Part shown: piece after piece, positions 17,090-24,902 of the stretch | Numbering within the stretch: the first letter of the stretch is position 1 | Layout of the letters: every line of letters begins with the position of its first letter | Source: CAZUMH01 sp964621645 | GTDB lineage: Bacteria; Zhuqueibacterota; QNDG01; JAGLOF01 | Assembly (NCBI GenBank): GCA_964621645.1 | Contig: CAZUMH010000011.1 | Location: forward strand, 1-49,889 | Direction of reading: 5' to 3' | DNA: 49,889 bases | Translations under genes and position numbers: made by a program | The notes under the pieces: generated by a model | What the model was told of the DNA's origin: nothing | Seen by the model: only the letters and a program-made list of their open reading frames with translations | Database searches by the model: none

Positions 17090-17517
17090 TAAGAGCCGCC
17101 TTGTTTAATCAAGGTGAAAGTGAGCGTGGTGCCTCCGCTCTCGAAAGAGAAGTCGGTTTCGTCGGTAAGACTCTTTAAAATGAAAATTCCCCGGCCGTGC
17201 TCCAGCATCAGGTTGGCCGGGTCCAGGGGGTCGGGAAGCGTCTCTGGATTAAATCCTTTCCCCTGATCCTGCACTTTGATAGTAACGCGGTCAGCATAGA
17301 GAATAATGTCAACCGAGACAATTTTATGGGGATCCTGTTTGTTGCCGTGTACAATGGCGTTGCCCACTGCTTCAGTAAAAGCGATGGAAAGATTGTTGCG
17401 CTGGTCTTCCGAAAGCTTCAGTTCAGCGGCAATATGTCGACTAAGCTTATCGATTTTTCTCAGCTCTTTTAGATTACTTTTAAGGGTCAGGTTCTGGGTG
17501 ACTGGCTCGGATTTCAT
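17089..17517 (-). CDS. RsbW/SpoIIAB-type ATP-binding serine kinase (anti-sigma family)
   Basis: The protein has 142 residues, the usual size. GHKL ATPase motifs are the N box AFTEAVGNAIVHGN, the G1 box VQDQGKGFNPE and the G2 box HGRGIFILKSLTDE. The C-terminal FESGGTTLTFTLIK matches the family's final strands. These kinases bind a sigma factor or other effector and phosphorylate a STAS partner. Linkage to the PP2C gene supports a partner-switching pair, but the target is not visible. Confidence 0.9.
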   Translation of the reverse strand: MKSEPVTQNLTLKSNLKELRKIDKLSRHIAAELKLSEDQRNNLSIAFTEAVGNAIVHGNKQDPHKIVSVDIILYADRVTIKVQDQGKGFNPETLPDPLDPANLMLEHGRGIFILKSLTDETDFSFESGGTTLTFTLIKQGGS

Positions 17518-17540
17518 GGCATACTCGCGAAATAGTATTA

Positions 17541-19406
17541 TTATAGAAAAAGTTGACAGTTGACGGAGAGACGGATCAACCGGCGGGGCCGGTTTTCCGT
17601 TATCCGGGTGAGAACGCTGCTGGCCGTCAGGTTCCAGTAGAGCGAATCACTCAGGTAACGCAAAGTAATCCTGGGGCCGTAACTCTGAAAAAAAGTGGTT
17701 CGGTCCCTGGTCGTGGCAAGAGCGGCGTAGATAACATATTGCAGTCCCTTCCTGGTGAAATAAGAATATCCAGGAACCAGGGAGATATGACCCCAAAGGG
17801 TGTGTTCTATTTCCACATCGATTGTATGGCTCGTCCGGTTCAGGAGGGGTTGCTCCTCCCAGGAACTCCAGAGAAATTTTCCATTCTCATCCAATTCCAG
17901 GCGATAGAGACCCCGCAGATTCAGGTGGTCTGAAAGCCGAACCTGGGCCGAATCGATCAAGGTAAATTTGCGATAGAGAAAACTTTTTACTGTGGGGAAG
18001 AAATCTTCGAAATCATAACTGACGTAGTTTGCCAGAACCTCGGCCGACTGGGAAAGACCGACTCTCGAGCTTGGCCTCCAGGTAACGGAAGGTTTGAGAC
18101 GAATGACACGGGTCCAGTTGTTATCGGCGCTCCTTTGTCCGTAGATATAGACGAGATGCAGCAGATGCAGCTCCAGTGTCAGAGAGCTGTTCAAATTCTC
18201 GGCCAGTCGATGATGTTCTTCAAGATTGATATGATAGCGCAGTTCATCGCGGTCGTCGAAGTTATTTTCTGAAGGGGTGTCGTACTGATACTTGCGCACG
18301 CTGGCAACCATATCGAGTGAATCGCTGAGACCCAGGCGCCATCTCAGACGCAAGAGCATTCTCGTGTCTATGGAGCGGCTGTCCGGTGTCGCCAGTAAAT
18401 TGCTCCCCGAGAAGGGAGAAGAAGGCTGGGCCTGCACCAGTTTATATTTTTCTTCAGAGCTGCTGCGGCGCAGGATAAGTTCACCGGCAAGACCGTGGGA
18501 ACGGTAAAAGAATCCGGCGGCCAAGTTGGTGGCAAAGTCATCCCTGCTGCGCTTCAGACTGGATGATTGCTCTCGCAGCAGATCGATATTCAGATCCCTC
18601 CAGGAGACAGTAGAATAAAACCGGAAACGCAGATTTGAGTTAACAAGGTAGTGCAGCCGATTCTCAAGTGAACGCCGTTTTTCCAGACGGCTCTCTACGG
18701 TTCCTTCGGATGAAAGATAGTAATCGTTTCTCTGGCTGTCCATACTTAACAGCAGACTGTCGGCTGTGCCCGGTTGAAACTGACGGCTGACCAGGTAGGT
18801 GGCGCTTAGTCCTTGATTGCGCCGTCTCCCCAGCAGATCAGAGCCGTGGGCCGCCTGCAGCTGGTGCCGGTACTCGCCTGTCGACAGGTCTGGAAGAGAG
18901 AGGGACAGATTGTAGGTGAGGCCGACATCGCGCAGACCGAAGCGGCTGTCTTCCTTGAGGCCCACTCTCAGCGGAATATCCATGGTTCCATTGGAAAATT
19001 CCAGTCCAGCCAAGATCGTGTTGGTTCTGATGTCATTATCATAGCCGGTCTGGCCGTCCGAGAAAAAGTAACTTCCGCCGTCGGCGCCGATACTCCAGTT
19101 TGGGAAAAGCAGCCAGCGCAAAGAGAATGAGAGGTTGTGCTGGTCTTTCCAGCGTCGCTCGATAGGAGAAACAGTGAGACGGGAGGCCGTAATCTGGTCT
19201 AAGAACGTCAGCCGGGTGTCGCAGGCGAAGGCATAGTCATATGCCAGCAGGGTCCTCCAGCGGTCGATATTGATACCTTTCTCATAACCGCTGGTGAATG
19301 AGCGGGCGCCTGTCACCTGGCTGTAGATACGGTCGCTCATCAATCCTTCCCAGAGAGCCAGGAATACCAGAAACTGTAATATACGCAATCTTTCATGGCC
19401 ATTCAT
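17541..19406 (-). CDS. putative outer-membrane beta-barrel protein, unknown family
   Basis: The protein has 621 residues. A hydrophobic N-terminal segment (LRILQFLVFLALWEGLMS) can serve as signal peptide. The remainder is a long series of short alternating polar/nonpolar strands, rich in Tyr, Arg, Ser and Leu, with loops of charged residues, such as LTLELHLLHLVYIYGQ and LRFRFYSTVSWRDLNIDL. It ends in a strand, VNCQLFL. The pattern is that of a TonB-less barrel of about 20-26 strands, but no named family is recognised. It lies 7 bases after the DUF502 gene and 23 before the RsbW-type gene, inside a run of housekeeping genes. Confidence 0.7.
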   Translation of the reverse strand: MNGHERLRILQFLVFLALWEGLMSDRIYSQVTGARSFTSGYEKGINIDRWRTLLAYDYAFACDTRLTFLDQITASRLTVSPIERRWKDQHNLSFSLRWLLFPNWSIGADGGSYFFSDGQTGYDNDIRTNTILAGLEFSNGTMDIPLRVGLKEDSRFGLRDVGLTYNLSLSLPDLSTGEYRHQLQAAHGSDLLGRRRNQGLSATYLVSRQFQPGTADSLLLSMDSQRNDYYLSSEGTVESRLEKRRSLENRLHYLVNSNLRFRFYSTVSWRDLNIDLLREQSSSLKRSRDDFATNLAAGFFYRSHGLAGELILRRSSSEEKYKLVQAQPSSPFSGSNLLATPDSRSIDTRMLLRLRWRLGLSDSLDMVASVRKYQYDTPSENNFDDRDELRYHINLEEHHRLAENLNSSLTLELHLLHLVYIYGQRSADNNWTRVIRLKPSVTWRPSSRVGLSQSAEVLANYVSYDFEDFFPTVKSFLYRKFTLIDSAQVRLSDHLNLRGLYRLELDENGKFLWSSWEEQPLLNRTSHTIDVEIEHTLWGHISLVPGYSYFTRKGLQYVIYAALATTRDRTTFFQSYGPRITLRYLSDSLYWNLTASSVLTRITENRPRRLIRLSVNCQLFL

Positions 19407-19413
19407 GCTTCTC

Positions 19414-20094
19414 TCAAGCGGATGCTGAATCTCTCCCCTTCATTGCTTTATCAGGTGATGGTGGTATACTCACCTCGTTCTTGAAATGGATGGAACCGCC
19501 GGAAATAATAAGCTTGAGAGCATCCTCCACCGATATGTCCAGTTCCGATACAGAATCCTTGGGAATAAAAAGAAGGTAGCCCGAAGTCGGGTTCGGAGTG
19601 GTCGGCAGGAAAACACTGACGACATCTTCCTGGATGCGTTCCTGCACCGGACCACTGGTATCCTGAGTATAAAAACCAATTGAATACATCCCCCGGCGCG
19701 GATATTCGAAGAGGACCACTTTTTTAAAGATCTCCCTCTTTTCCGCAAGGATGGCCTCGCTTATTTCCCGGATAGCCGTATAGAGTTTGTTGATTATCGG
19801 GATACGTCCCATGATGAACTCACCGGCCCGGATGAGTCTCTTCCCGAGATAATTTCTGGTCAGTACTCCGGTGATGAAAAGCAGGGCCAACAGGGCCAGG
19901 ATTCCCAGGCCGGGGATGGTTATTTCCTGCTGGGTGTGGAAGACGCGGACGGCGAGAAATCGCATGACCGAATCCCGCAGCATGCCGTCCAGAAATTGAA
20001 AGAGATGGAACATGATATAGATTGTCAGGGATATCGGTGCCAGGACCAGTAACCCGGCCAGGAGGATACGCCGCAAGTTCGATACGATGCTCAT
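19414..20094 (-). CDS. DUF502 family membrane protein
   Basis: The protein has 226 residues. There are two membrane helices (about 9-30 and 55-75). The family motifs are GLGILALLALLFITGVLTRN, RIPIINKLYTAIREI and VVLFEYPRRGMYSIGFYT. VSVFLPTTPNPTSGYLLF, with its conserved PTTPNPTSG turn, follows, then the terminal SGG. The function of DUF502 is unknown. Its ATG overlaps the stop of the FtsB-like gene as ATGA, so the two are probably translated together. Confidence 0.9.
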   Translation of the reverse strand: MSIVSNLRRILLAGLLVLAPISLTIYIMFHLFQFLDGMLRDSVMRFLAVRVFHTQQEITIPGLGILALLALLFITGVLTRNYLGKRLIRAGEFIMGRIPIINKLYTAIREISEAILAEKREIFKKVVLFEYPRRGMYSIGFYTQDTSGPVQERIQEDVVSVFLPTTPNPTSGYLLFIPKDSVSELDISVEDALKLIISGGSIHFKNEVSIPPSPDKAMKGRDSASA

Positions 20095-20453
20095 TGCCGC
20101 CTCCTGTCTTTTTCATTTTCCTTTTGATCGGCTCCTTTTTTCTTTGCTTCGGAGGTATCGGGTACTACGTAATAGATATCCTCGTTATCCTTTGCCATGC
20201 CGAATTTCTCCCGGGCTATCTTTTCGGCATATTCGGAGGTTTGCAGAAGGTCCTGTTCCCGCTGCAAGCCCTGTTTCTCTTCCTTTAGCTGACTGATCTC
20301 CTGCTCGAGTTTCTTTTTTTGGCTGCGAATCCGGTATTGCTGGATGAAACCGCGTTTGCCCAGGGAGAGGAGAACGAAGAGGAGGACAAGCAGCAACAGC
20401 ACGATCAGCCACTGTCGTCTTGAATCCCGATTTTTCTTTCCGCTGCCCGCCAT
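20091..20453 (-). CDS. FtsB/DivIC septum formation initiator
   Basis: The protein has 120 residues. A basic cytoplasmic start is followed by one membrane helix (about 15-32) and a periplasmic coiled coil (about 38-75, heptads such as KKLEQEISQLKEEKQGLQRE). The family's terminal EYAEKIAREKFGMAKDNEDIYYVV is present. It would join the FtsB-FtsL-FtsQ complex at the division site. A long charged Lys/Glu/Arg tail follows the conserved part. It lies 53 bases after enolase, an arrangement of eno and ftsB seen in many bacteria. Confidence 0.9.
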   Translation of the reverse strand: MAGSGKKNRDSRRQWLIVLLLLVLLFVLLSLGKRGFIQQYRIRSQKKKLEQEISQLKEEKQGLQREQDLLQTSEYAEKIAREKFGMAKDNEDIYYVVPDTSEAKKKGADQKENEKDRRRQ

Positions 20454-20476
20454 ACCTCTTTCCTTTCCAAAACAGA

Positions 20477-20499
20477 ATCCCGCTTCACGGCCGCGGGAT
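20477..20499 (-). terminator. possible intrinsic terminator after enolase
   Basis: On the minus strand ATCCCGC pairs with GCGGGAT around a 9-base loop and is followed by TCTGTTTTGG. It lies between eno and the ftsB-like gene. The stem is only 7 bp, so it may attenuate rather than fully stop transcription into ftsB. Confidence 0.45.
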
Positions 20500-20506
20500 G
20501 GGCCCC

Positions 20507-21790
20507 TCAGGAGAAAAGAATATCTCTGCCGGCGTAGAGGGCGCCGTCTCCCAGATCTTCTTCAATACGCAGCAGCTGGTTGTATTTGGCCACTCGTTCA
20601 CTGCGGCAGGGCGCCCCCGTCTTTATCTGTCCGCCGTTGGTCGCGACGACCAGATCGGCAATGGATGTATCTTCGGTCTCGCCGGAACGATGCGAAACCA
20701 TCCAGGTGTACCCGTTGCGGTCGGCCAGCCGGATGGTTTCCAGAGTCTCACTTAACGTTCCGATCTGGTTCAGTTTGATCAGGATAGAGTTGGCCACACC
20801 CGTTTCAATCCCGCGGCGCAGTCTTTCCATATTGGTGACGAAGAGGTCGTCGCCCACTATCTGGATTCTCTTTCCCAGGGCGTCTGTCATTATCTTCCAG
20901 CCATCCCAGTCGTCTTCGGCCAGGCCGTCTTCGATTGAGAAAATAGGATATTTGTCAAGCAGCCGGGTGTAGTAATCAACCAGTTCGGCCGCACTCAGTT
21001 CTTTATGTTCTGATGACAGAATATAGCGTTTTTTACTCTTATTGTAAAATTCACTGGCAGCGGGATCGAGACAGAGATAGAAATCATCACCCGGGTTGTA
21101 TCCAGCCTTTTCCACCGCCTTGAGAATAACCTGGATCGCCTCTTCATTGGATTCCAAATTGGGAGCGAACCCTCCTTCGTCACCTACTCCCGCGGCCAGT
21201 CCGGCATCGTGCAGTACGGTTTTAAGGCTGTGATACACTTCGGAGCACATGCGGTAGGCTTCGGTGAAACTGGGTGCTCCTGCCGGCGCGATCATGAATT
21301 CCTGCAGGTCGACGTTGTTGTCCGCATGACCTCCCCCGTTAAGGACATTCATGCAGGGAACAGGCAGAGTACGAGCCGCGACTCCGCCCAGATAGCGATA
21401 AAAGGGAAGGCCGCAATCCTCCGCGGCGGCTTTGGCGACGGCCAGTGAAACTCCCAGAATTGCGTTGGCACCCAGGTTCGACTTGTTTGCCGTCCCGTCA
21501 AGTGCGATCAGCATTTGATCTATATCTGCCTGGTAGCCGGCTTCTTCACCGATAAGCTCTTCGGCGATTGAACCGTTAACATTTTCCACGGCCTGAAGAA
21601 CTCCCTTGCCGCCGAACCGGTCCTTATCACCATCCCGCAGCTCTACGGCTTCATGTTCACCGGTGGAGACTCCTGAGGGCACGGCCGCCCTTCCCATAAC
21701 GCCGTTTTCCAGGGTGACTTCAACTTCCACGGTAGGATTGCCTCGAGAATCACATATCTCTCTGGCGAGTACATCTGCAATCATTGACAT
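20507..21790 (-). CDS. eno: enolase
   Basis: The protein has 427 residues, the normal length. It converts 2-phosphoglycerate to phosphoenolpyruvate in glycolysis. Visible landmarks are SRGNPTVEVEV, PSGVSTGEHEAVELRDGD, MNVLNGGGHADNNVDLQEFM, GDEGGFAPNL, the SIEDGLAEDDWDGW metal-ligand region, GDDLFVTN and MVSHRSGETEDTSIADLVV with the loop that closes the site. The start (MSMIADVLARE) is at 21788-21790, with AGGAG about 8 bases upstream; a longer reading to 21832 lacks one. It is 74 bases after the UDP-glucose dehydrogenase gene. Confidence 0.97.
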   Translation of the reverse strand: MSMIADVLAREICDSRGNPTVEVEVTLENGVMGRAAVPSGVSTGEHEAVELRDGDKDRFGGKGVLQAVENVNGSIAEELIGEEAGYQADIDQMLIALDGTANKSNLGANAILGVSLAVAKAAAEDCGLPFYRYLGGVAARTLPVPCMNVLNGGGHADNNVDLQEFMIAPAGAPSFTEAYRMCSEVYHSLKTVLHDAGLAAGVGDEGGFAPNLESNEEAIQVILKAVEKAGYNPGDDFYLCLDPAASEFYNKSKKRYILSSEHKELSAAELVDYYTRLLDKYPIFSIEDGLAEDDWDGWKIMTDALGKRIQIVGDDLFVTNMERLRRGIETGVANSILIKLNQIGTLSETLETIRLADRNGYTWMVSHRSGETEDTSIADLVVATNGGQIKTGAPCRSERVAKYNQLLRIEEDLGDGALYAGRDILFS

Positions 21791-21864
21791 GCTGTAACTC
21801 CTTTCCTGAGTCCGGCGGTTTTCCGTTTTCAAACCGTCCTTTTTTATTCAACAGGCCGGCTCTT

Positions 21865-23169
21865 TCAGGAGCGGCCGATACCGAAATAATCGAATCCCAA
21901 TTCTTTCATTTTACCGGGATTGTAGAGATTCCGTCCGTCAAAAATCACCGGACGTTTCATGATGGATTTCATGCGTTCGAAATCCGGCTCCCGATATTCC
22001 AGCCATTCGGTAACGAGGATGAGCCCGTCACTTTCCCGTACGGCTTCGTAACTATCCGAACAGAGCTCCACCACACTGTCCAGCCCCAACCGCCGTGCTT
22101 CATCCAGAGCGACCGGATCATGAGCCTTGACCCGGGCCCCCTGATCTTTCAGTTCATGGATGATCACCCTGGCGGGAGCTTCACGCATATCGTCGGTTTT
22201 TGGTTTGAAGCTGAGGCCCCAGAGAGAAAAGGTCTTTCCCTTTAAATCTCCCTTATAATAAGATTTGATCTTGGGAATGAGGATGAGCTTCTGCGACTCA
22301 TTGACATCCTCGACGGCCTGGAGGATGCGAAGATCATAATTGAATTTTCGTGAAGTACGGATAAGCGCCGTCACGTCTTTGGGGAAGCAGGAGCCGCCGT
22401 AACCGACTCCGGGGAATATGAAGGAATGGCCGATGCGCTTATCACTGCCGATGCCTTTCCGGACGCTTTCCACGTCGGCACCCACCAGGTCACAGAGGTT
22501 GGCGATTTCGTTCATGAAGGAGATTTTAGTGGCCAGAAGAGAGTTAGCGGTATATTTGGTAAGCTCTGCGCTTACTTCATCCATTATGATGATGGGATTG
22601 CCGGTACGAACGAAGGGGGCGTAGAGTTCCCGCATCATTGTGGCCGTCTTCTCGTCACTGGTTCCGATCACAACTCTGTCCGGATACATAAAATCATCGA
22701 TAGCCGCTCCTTCCTTGAGGAATTCCGGATTGGATACTATCTGGACTGGTATATCCGTTTCTTTCTCGACGGTCTCACGGACAAGCGCGGCGGTACCCAC
22801 CGGTACGGTGCTTTTATCTACGACGATTTTGGGGCTGGTCATGTGTTGCCCGATAGCCTTGGCGACAGCAAGCACGTGACTGAGGTCGGCACTGCCGTCT
22901 TCATCAGGAGGTGTGCCCACCGCGATGAAGATAATTTCGGACTCGTTAACCGCCTTTTTAATATCCGTGGTAAAGAACAGCTTACCCTGCTCCACGTTAT
23001 GCAGGACCAGACGGTCGAGACCGGGTTCGTAAATGGGGATATCTCCCCGTTCGAGAGCGTCGATCTTCTCTTTATTAATATCCATGCAGACGACGGTATT
23101 TCCAGCTTCTGCGAAGCAGGCGCCGGCCACCAATCCCACATATCCAGACCCGATTACCGACAATTTCAT
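21865..23169 (-). CDS. ugd: UDP-glucose 6-dehydrogenase
   Basis: The protein has 434 residues. It oxidises UDP-glucose to UDP-glucuronate using two NAD+, supplying polysaccharide precursors. The Rossmann start VIGSGYVGLVAGACFAEAGN carries GxGxxG. VVDKSTVPVGT and EFLKEGAAIDDFMYPDRVVI are the usual substrate-side loops. The catalytic thiol is in GVGYGGSCFPKDV. The C-terminal domain begins at the SLWGLSFKPKTDDMREAPA block. A good AAAGGAG site precedes the ATG. No other capsule gene is adjacent. Confidence 0.96.
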   Translation of the reverse strand: MKLSVIGSGYVGLVAGACFAEAGNTVVCMDINKEKIDALERGDIPIYEPGLDRLVLHNVEQGKLFFTTDIKKAVNESEIIFIAVGTPPDEDGSADLSHVLAVAKAIGQHMTSPKIVVDKSTVPVGTAALVRETVEKETDIPVQIVSNPEFLKEGAAIDDFMYPDRVVIGTSDEKTATMMRELYAPFVRTGNPIIIMDEVSAELTKYTANSLLATKISFMNEIANLCDLVGADVESVRKGIGSDKRIGHSFIFPGVGYGGSCFPKDVTALIRTSRKFNYDLRILQAVEDVNESQKLILIPKIKSYYKGDLKGKTFSLWGLSFKPKTDDMREAPARVIIHELKDQGARVKAHDPVALDEARRLGLDSVVELCSDSYEAVRESDGLILVTEWLEYREPDFERMKSIMKRPVIFDGRNLYNPGKMKELGFDYFGIGRS

Positions 23170-23221
23170 TAATAGCTCCTTTCGATTTTCAAGAGGTCAT
23201 CATATCAGTATAATAATTTTA

Positions 23222-24757
23222 TCAATATAACGAAAGTACATTAAAGCCGGCCAGAGCCACCAGCAGGGCGCCGGCCAGCGAACAGATGGCATTGATCTGG
23301 TCGTTACGCATCCAGATCAGACCGGAGATTTTCCTGATTTCCTTGCCGAGGCAGCAGATGGGTTTCTCAGTCTTTCTGCCGCAGACAGCGCATTGAAACT
23401 GGGCCTGAAGAGTAGCTCCCAGAAGGCTGTCTAAAAGGCTGCCGGCCAGTCCGGCTCCGGTGATAAGCCAAAAGACAGTGCCGGTTGGTCTCAGGAAGGG
23501 CTGACCGCTGACGAGCCAGCCGGACAGTGCGATTATTCCGGATCCCATTAAAGCGGCGAGGGTTCCCATGAGAGAGATCGCACCTGAGGTGCCGGTCTCA
23601 ACCCGTCGGAAATTCCTCAGGGAACGGGGCGCGCCTTTAGAAAAAACTCCGATCTCGGTCGCCCAGGTGTCTGCGTTCACGGCAGCCAGAGCGCCAAGAT
23701 ACAGGGAGAACCAGAAGGGATAGGGCTGCAGGCGCCAAGAAAGGAGGATTACACCCGCTGCCAGACCGTTGGCCAGCACCTGGCCCAGATCGCGCTGTCC
23801 GCCTTTCTCAAATTGATGTATCTTGGCTTTGCGGGAGCGGCCCAGATGGGAGAGAAGGCTTGACGTAAGAAAAAACGTCAGAATGGGCAGGCTCCAGATC
23901 CATCCTCCCACCCCGAAGATCAGGGACGCCAGGATAAAGGTGGCGGCTCCGCCGCCCGGAGAGAGGAAACGGGCCTTGAGGGAGATGAGTACCACGATCA
24001 GCGCCAGGCCCATCCCCAGAGTCAGTCTCACCACATCATCCTGGGGCTGAGTAATTGTCAGCCAGAGGATAAAAGCACCGGTAAAAGGAGCGGTTAGATT
24101 ATCCCATCCCCGGCTGGAGAGGGCCTCCACCACCGTGGCGGGCAGGGCGGTCAGCAGACCGATCCAGGCGGCCCGTGTGAAAGAGATAGTATAGCCGTCC
24201 AGCACCGCCAGGCGCGGCAGCAGCACCGTGACTGTCAGGAAGGAGACAAGAAACATGACGGCAGATCCCTCCAGCGATTTTTTGTCTCTACCGAGGCGGA
24301 ACTCGTGGGGATGCGGCAGACTTTCGCCGGTGATAGCCGCCAAGCCGTCTCCAAAGGCAAGAAGGAGCATGGAGAGAATGAGTATTGATTTGAGTCCCGG
24401 CCAGAAGACCAGAACCAGAATGAAAAAGGTCAGGGGGTAGAGAACAGTTCCGCAGCTCGGGCGACCGGTGCCGTGCAGTCCGGGGAGTTTCCCTGTGCCT
24501 AATCCGACAGCAGTGATCAAAATGAAGATAAATGACATCCAAATAAGCGGAGCAGTGGACGTAAACAGTCTCGGGAGGAAGAGAATCATCACACCGATGC
24601 CGAGGTGCACCAGCTTTCTCGTAAATTCCGCCGGCCAATTCAGGCGGTGCCGCAGTAATTCGGCGGTTCCGACAAGAAGAAAAATGCCAGACAGTATCAG
24701 GAAGAAGGTGACCAATTCCCCTTTTTCTGTCATAGACGCTAATTCAATAAAATTCAT
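23222..24757 (-). CDS. fusion of phytol/dolichol-kinase-like domain and DUF92 (VTE6-like) domain
   Basis: The protein has 511 residues, nearly all membrane helices. The first half (about 15-215) matches the SEC59/VTE5 family: TRKLVHLGIGVMILFLPRLF, LLAFGDGLAAITGE with the conserved D-G-x-A, and GRDKKSLEGSAVMFLVSF. The second half (about 240-505) is DUF92: FLSPGGGAATFILASLIFGVGG, LGALAAVNADTWATEIGVF, RRVETGTSGAISLMGTLAA, DSLLGATLQAQFQC and a final RNDQINAICSLAGALLVAL. In plants VTE5 phosphorylates phytol and VTE6 phosphorylates phytyl phosphate. One protein could thus make an isoprenoid diphosphate in two steps. The substrate here, possibly a polyprenol, is an inference. The two Cys pairs near 455-470 (CAVCG, CCLG) may bind metal. 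Confidence 0.85.
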   Translation of the reverse strand: MNFIELASMTEKGELVTFFLILSGIFLLVGTAELLRHRLNWPAEFTRKLVHLGIGVMILFLPRLFTSTAPLIWMSFIFILITAVGLGTGKLPGLHGTGRPSCGTVLYPLTFFILVLVFWPGLKSILILSMLLLAFGDGLAAITGESLPHPHEFRLGRDKKSLEGSAVMFLVSFLTVTVLLPRLAVLDGYTISFTRAAWIGLLTALPATVVEALSSRGWDNLTAPFTGAFILWLTITQPQDDVVRLTLGMGLALIVVLISLKARFLSPGGGAATFILASLIFGVGGWIWSLPILTFFLTSSLLSHLGRSRKAKIHQFEKGGQRDLGQVLANGLAAGVILLSWRLQPYPFWFSLYLGALAAVNADTWATEIGVFSKGAPRSLRNFRRVETGTSGAISLMGTLAALMGSGIIALSGWLVSGQPFLRPTGTVFWLITGAGLAGSLLDSLLGATLQAQFQCAVCGRKTEKPICCLGKEIRKISGLIWMRNDQINAICSLAGALLVALAGFNVLSLY

Positions 24758-24902
24758 CCATTTTTCCCGGTCAAAATCTTAATCTTATAGATAATCATTT
24801 TTCCACATATAAGCAAGAAATTTATCCTCTGGCGTCATGATAATTCCGAAACCTGAGAGGGAGTGCTCCTCACGAATGGATCCTTCGTCATGTGACCCTC
24901 CA

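Noticed and set aside
22426..23172. A 248-codon plus-strand frame opposite UDP-glucose dehydrogenase
   Set aside because: Antisense shadow; the minus-strand gene has all catalytic motifs.
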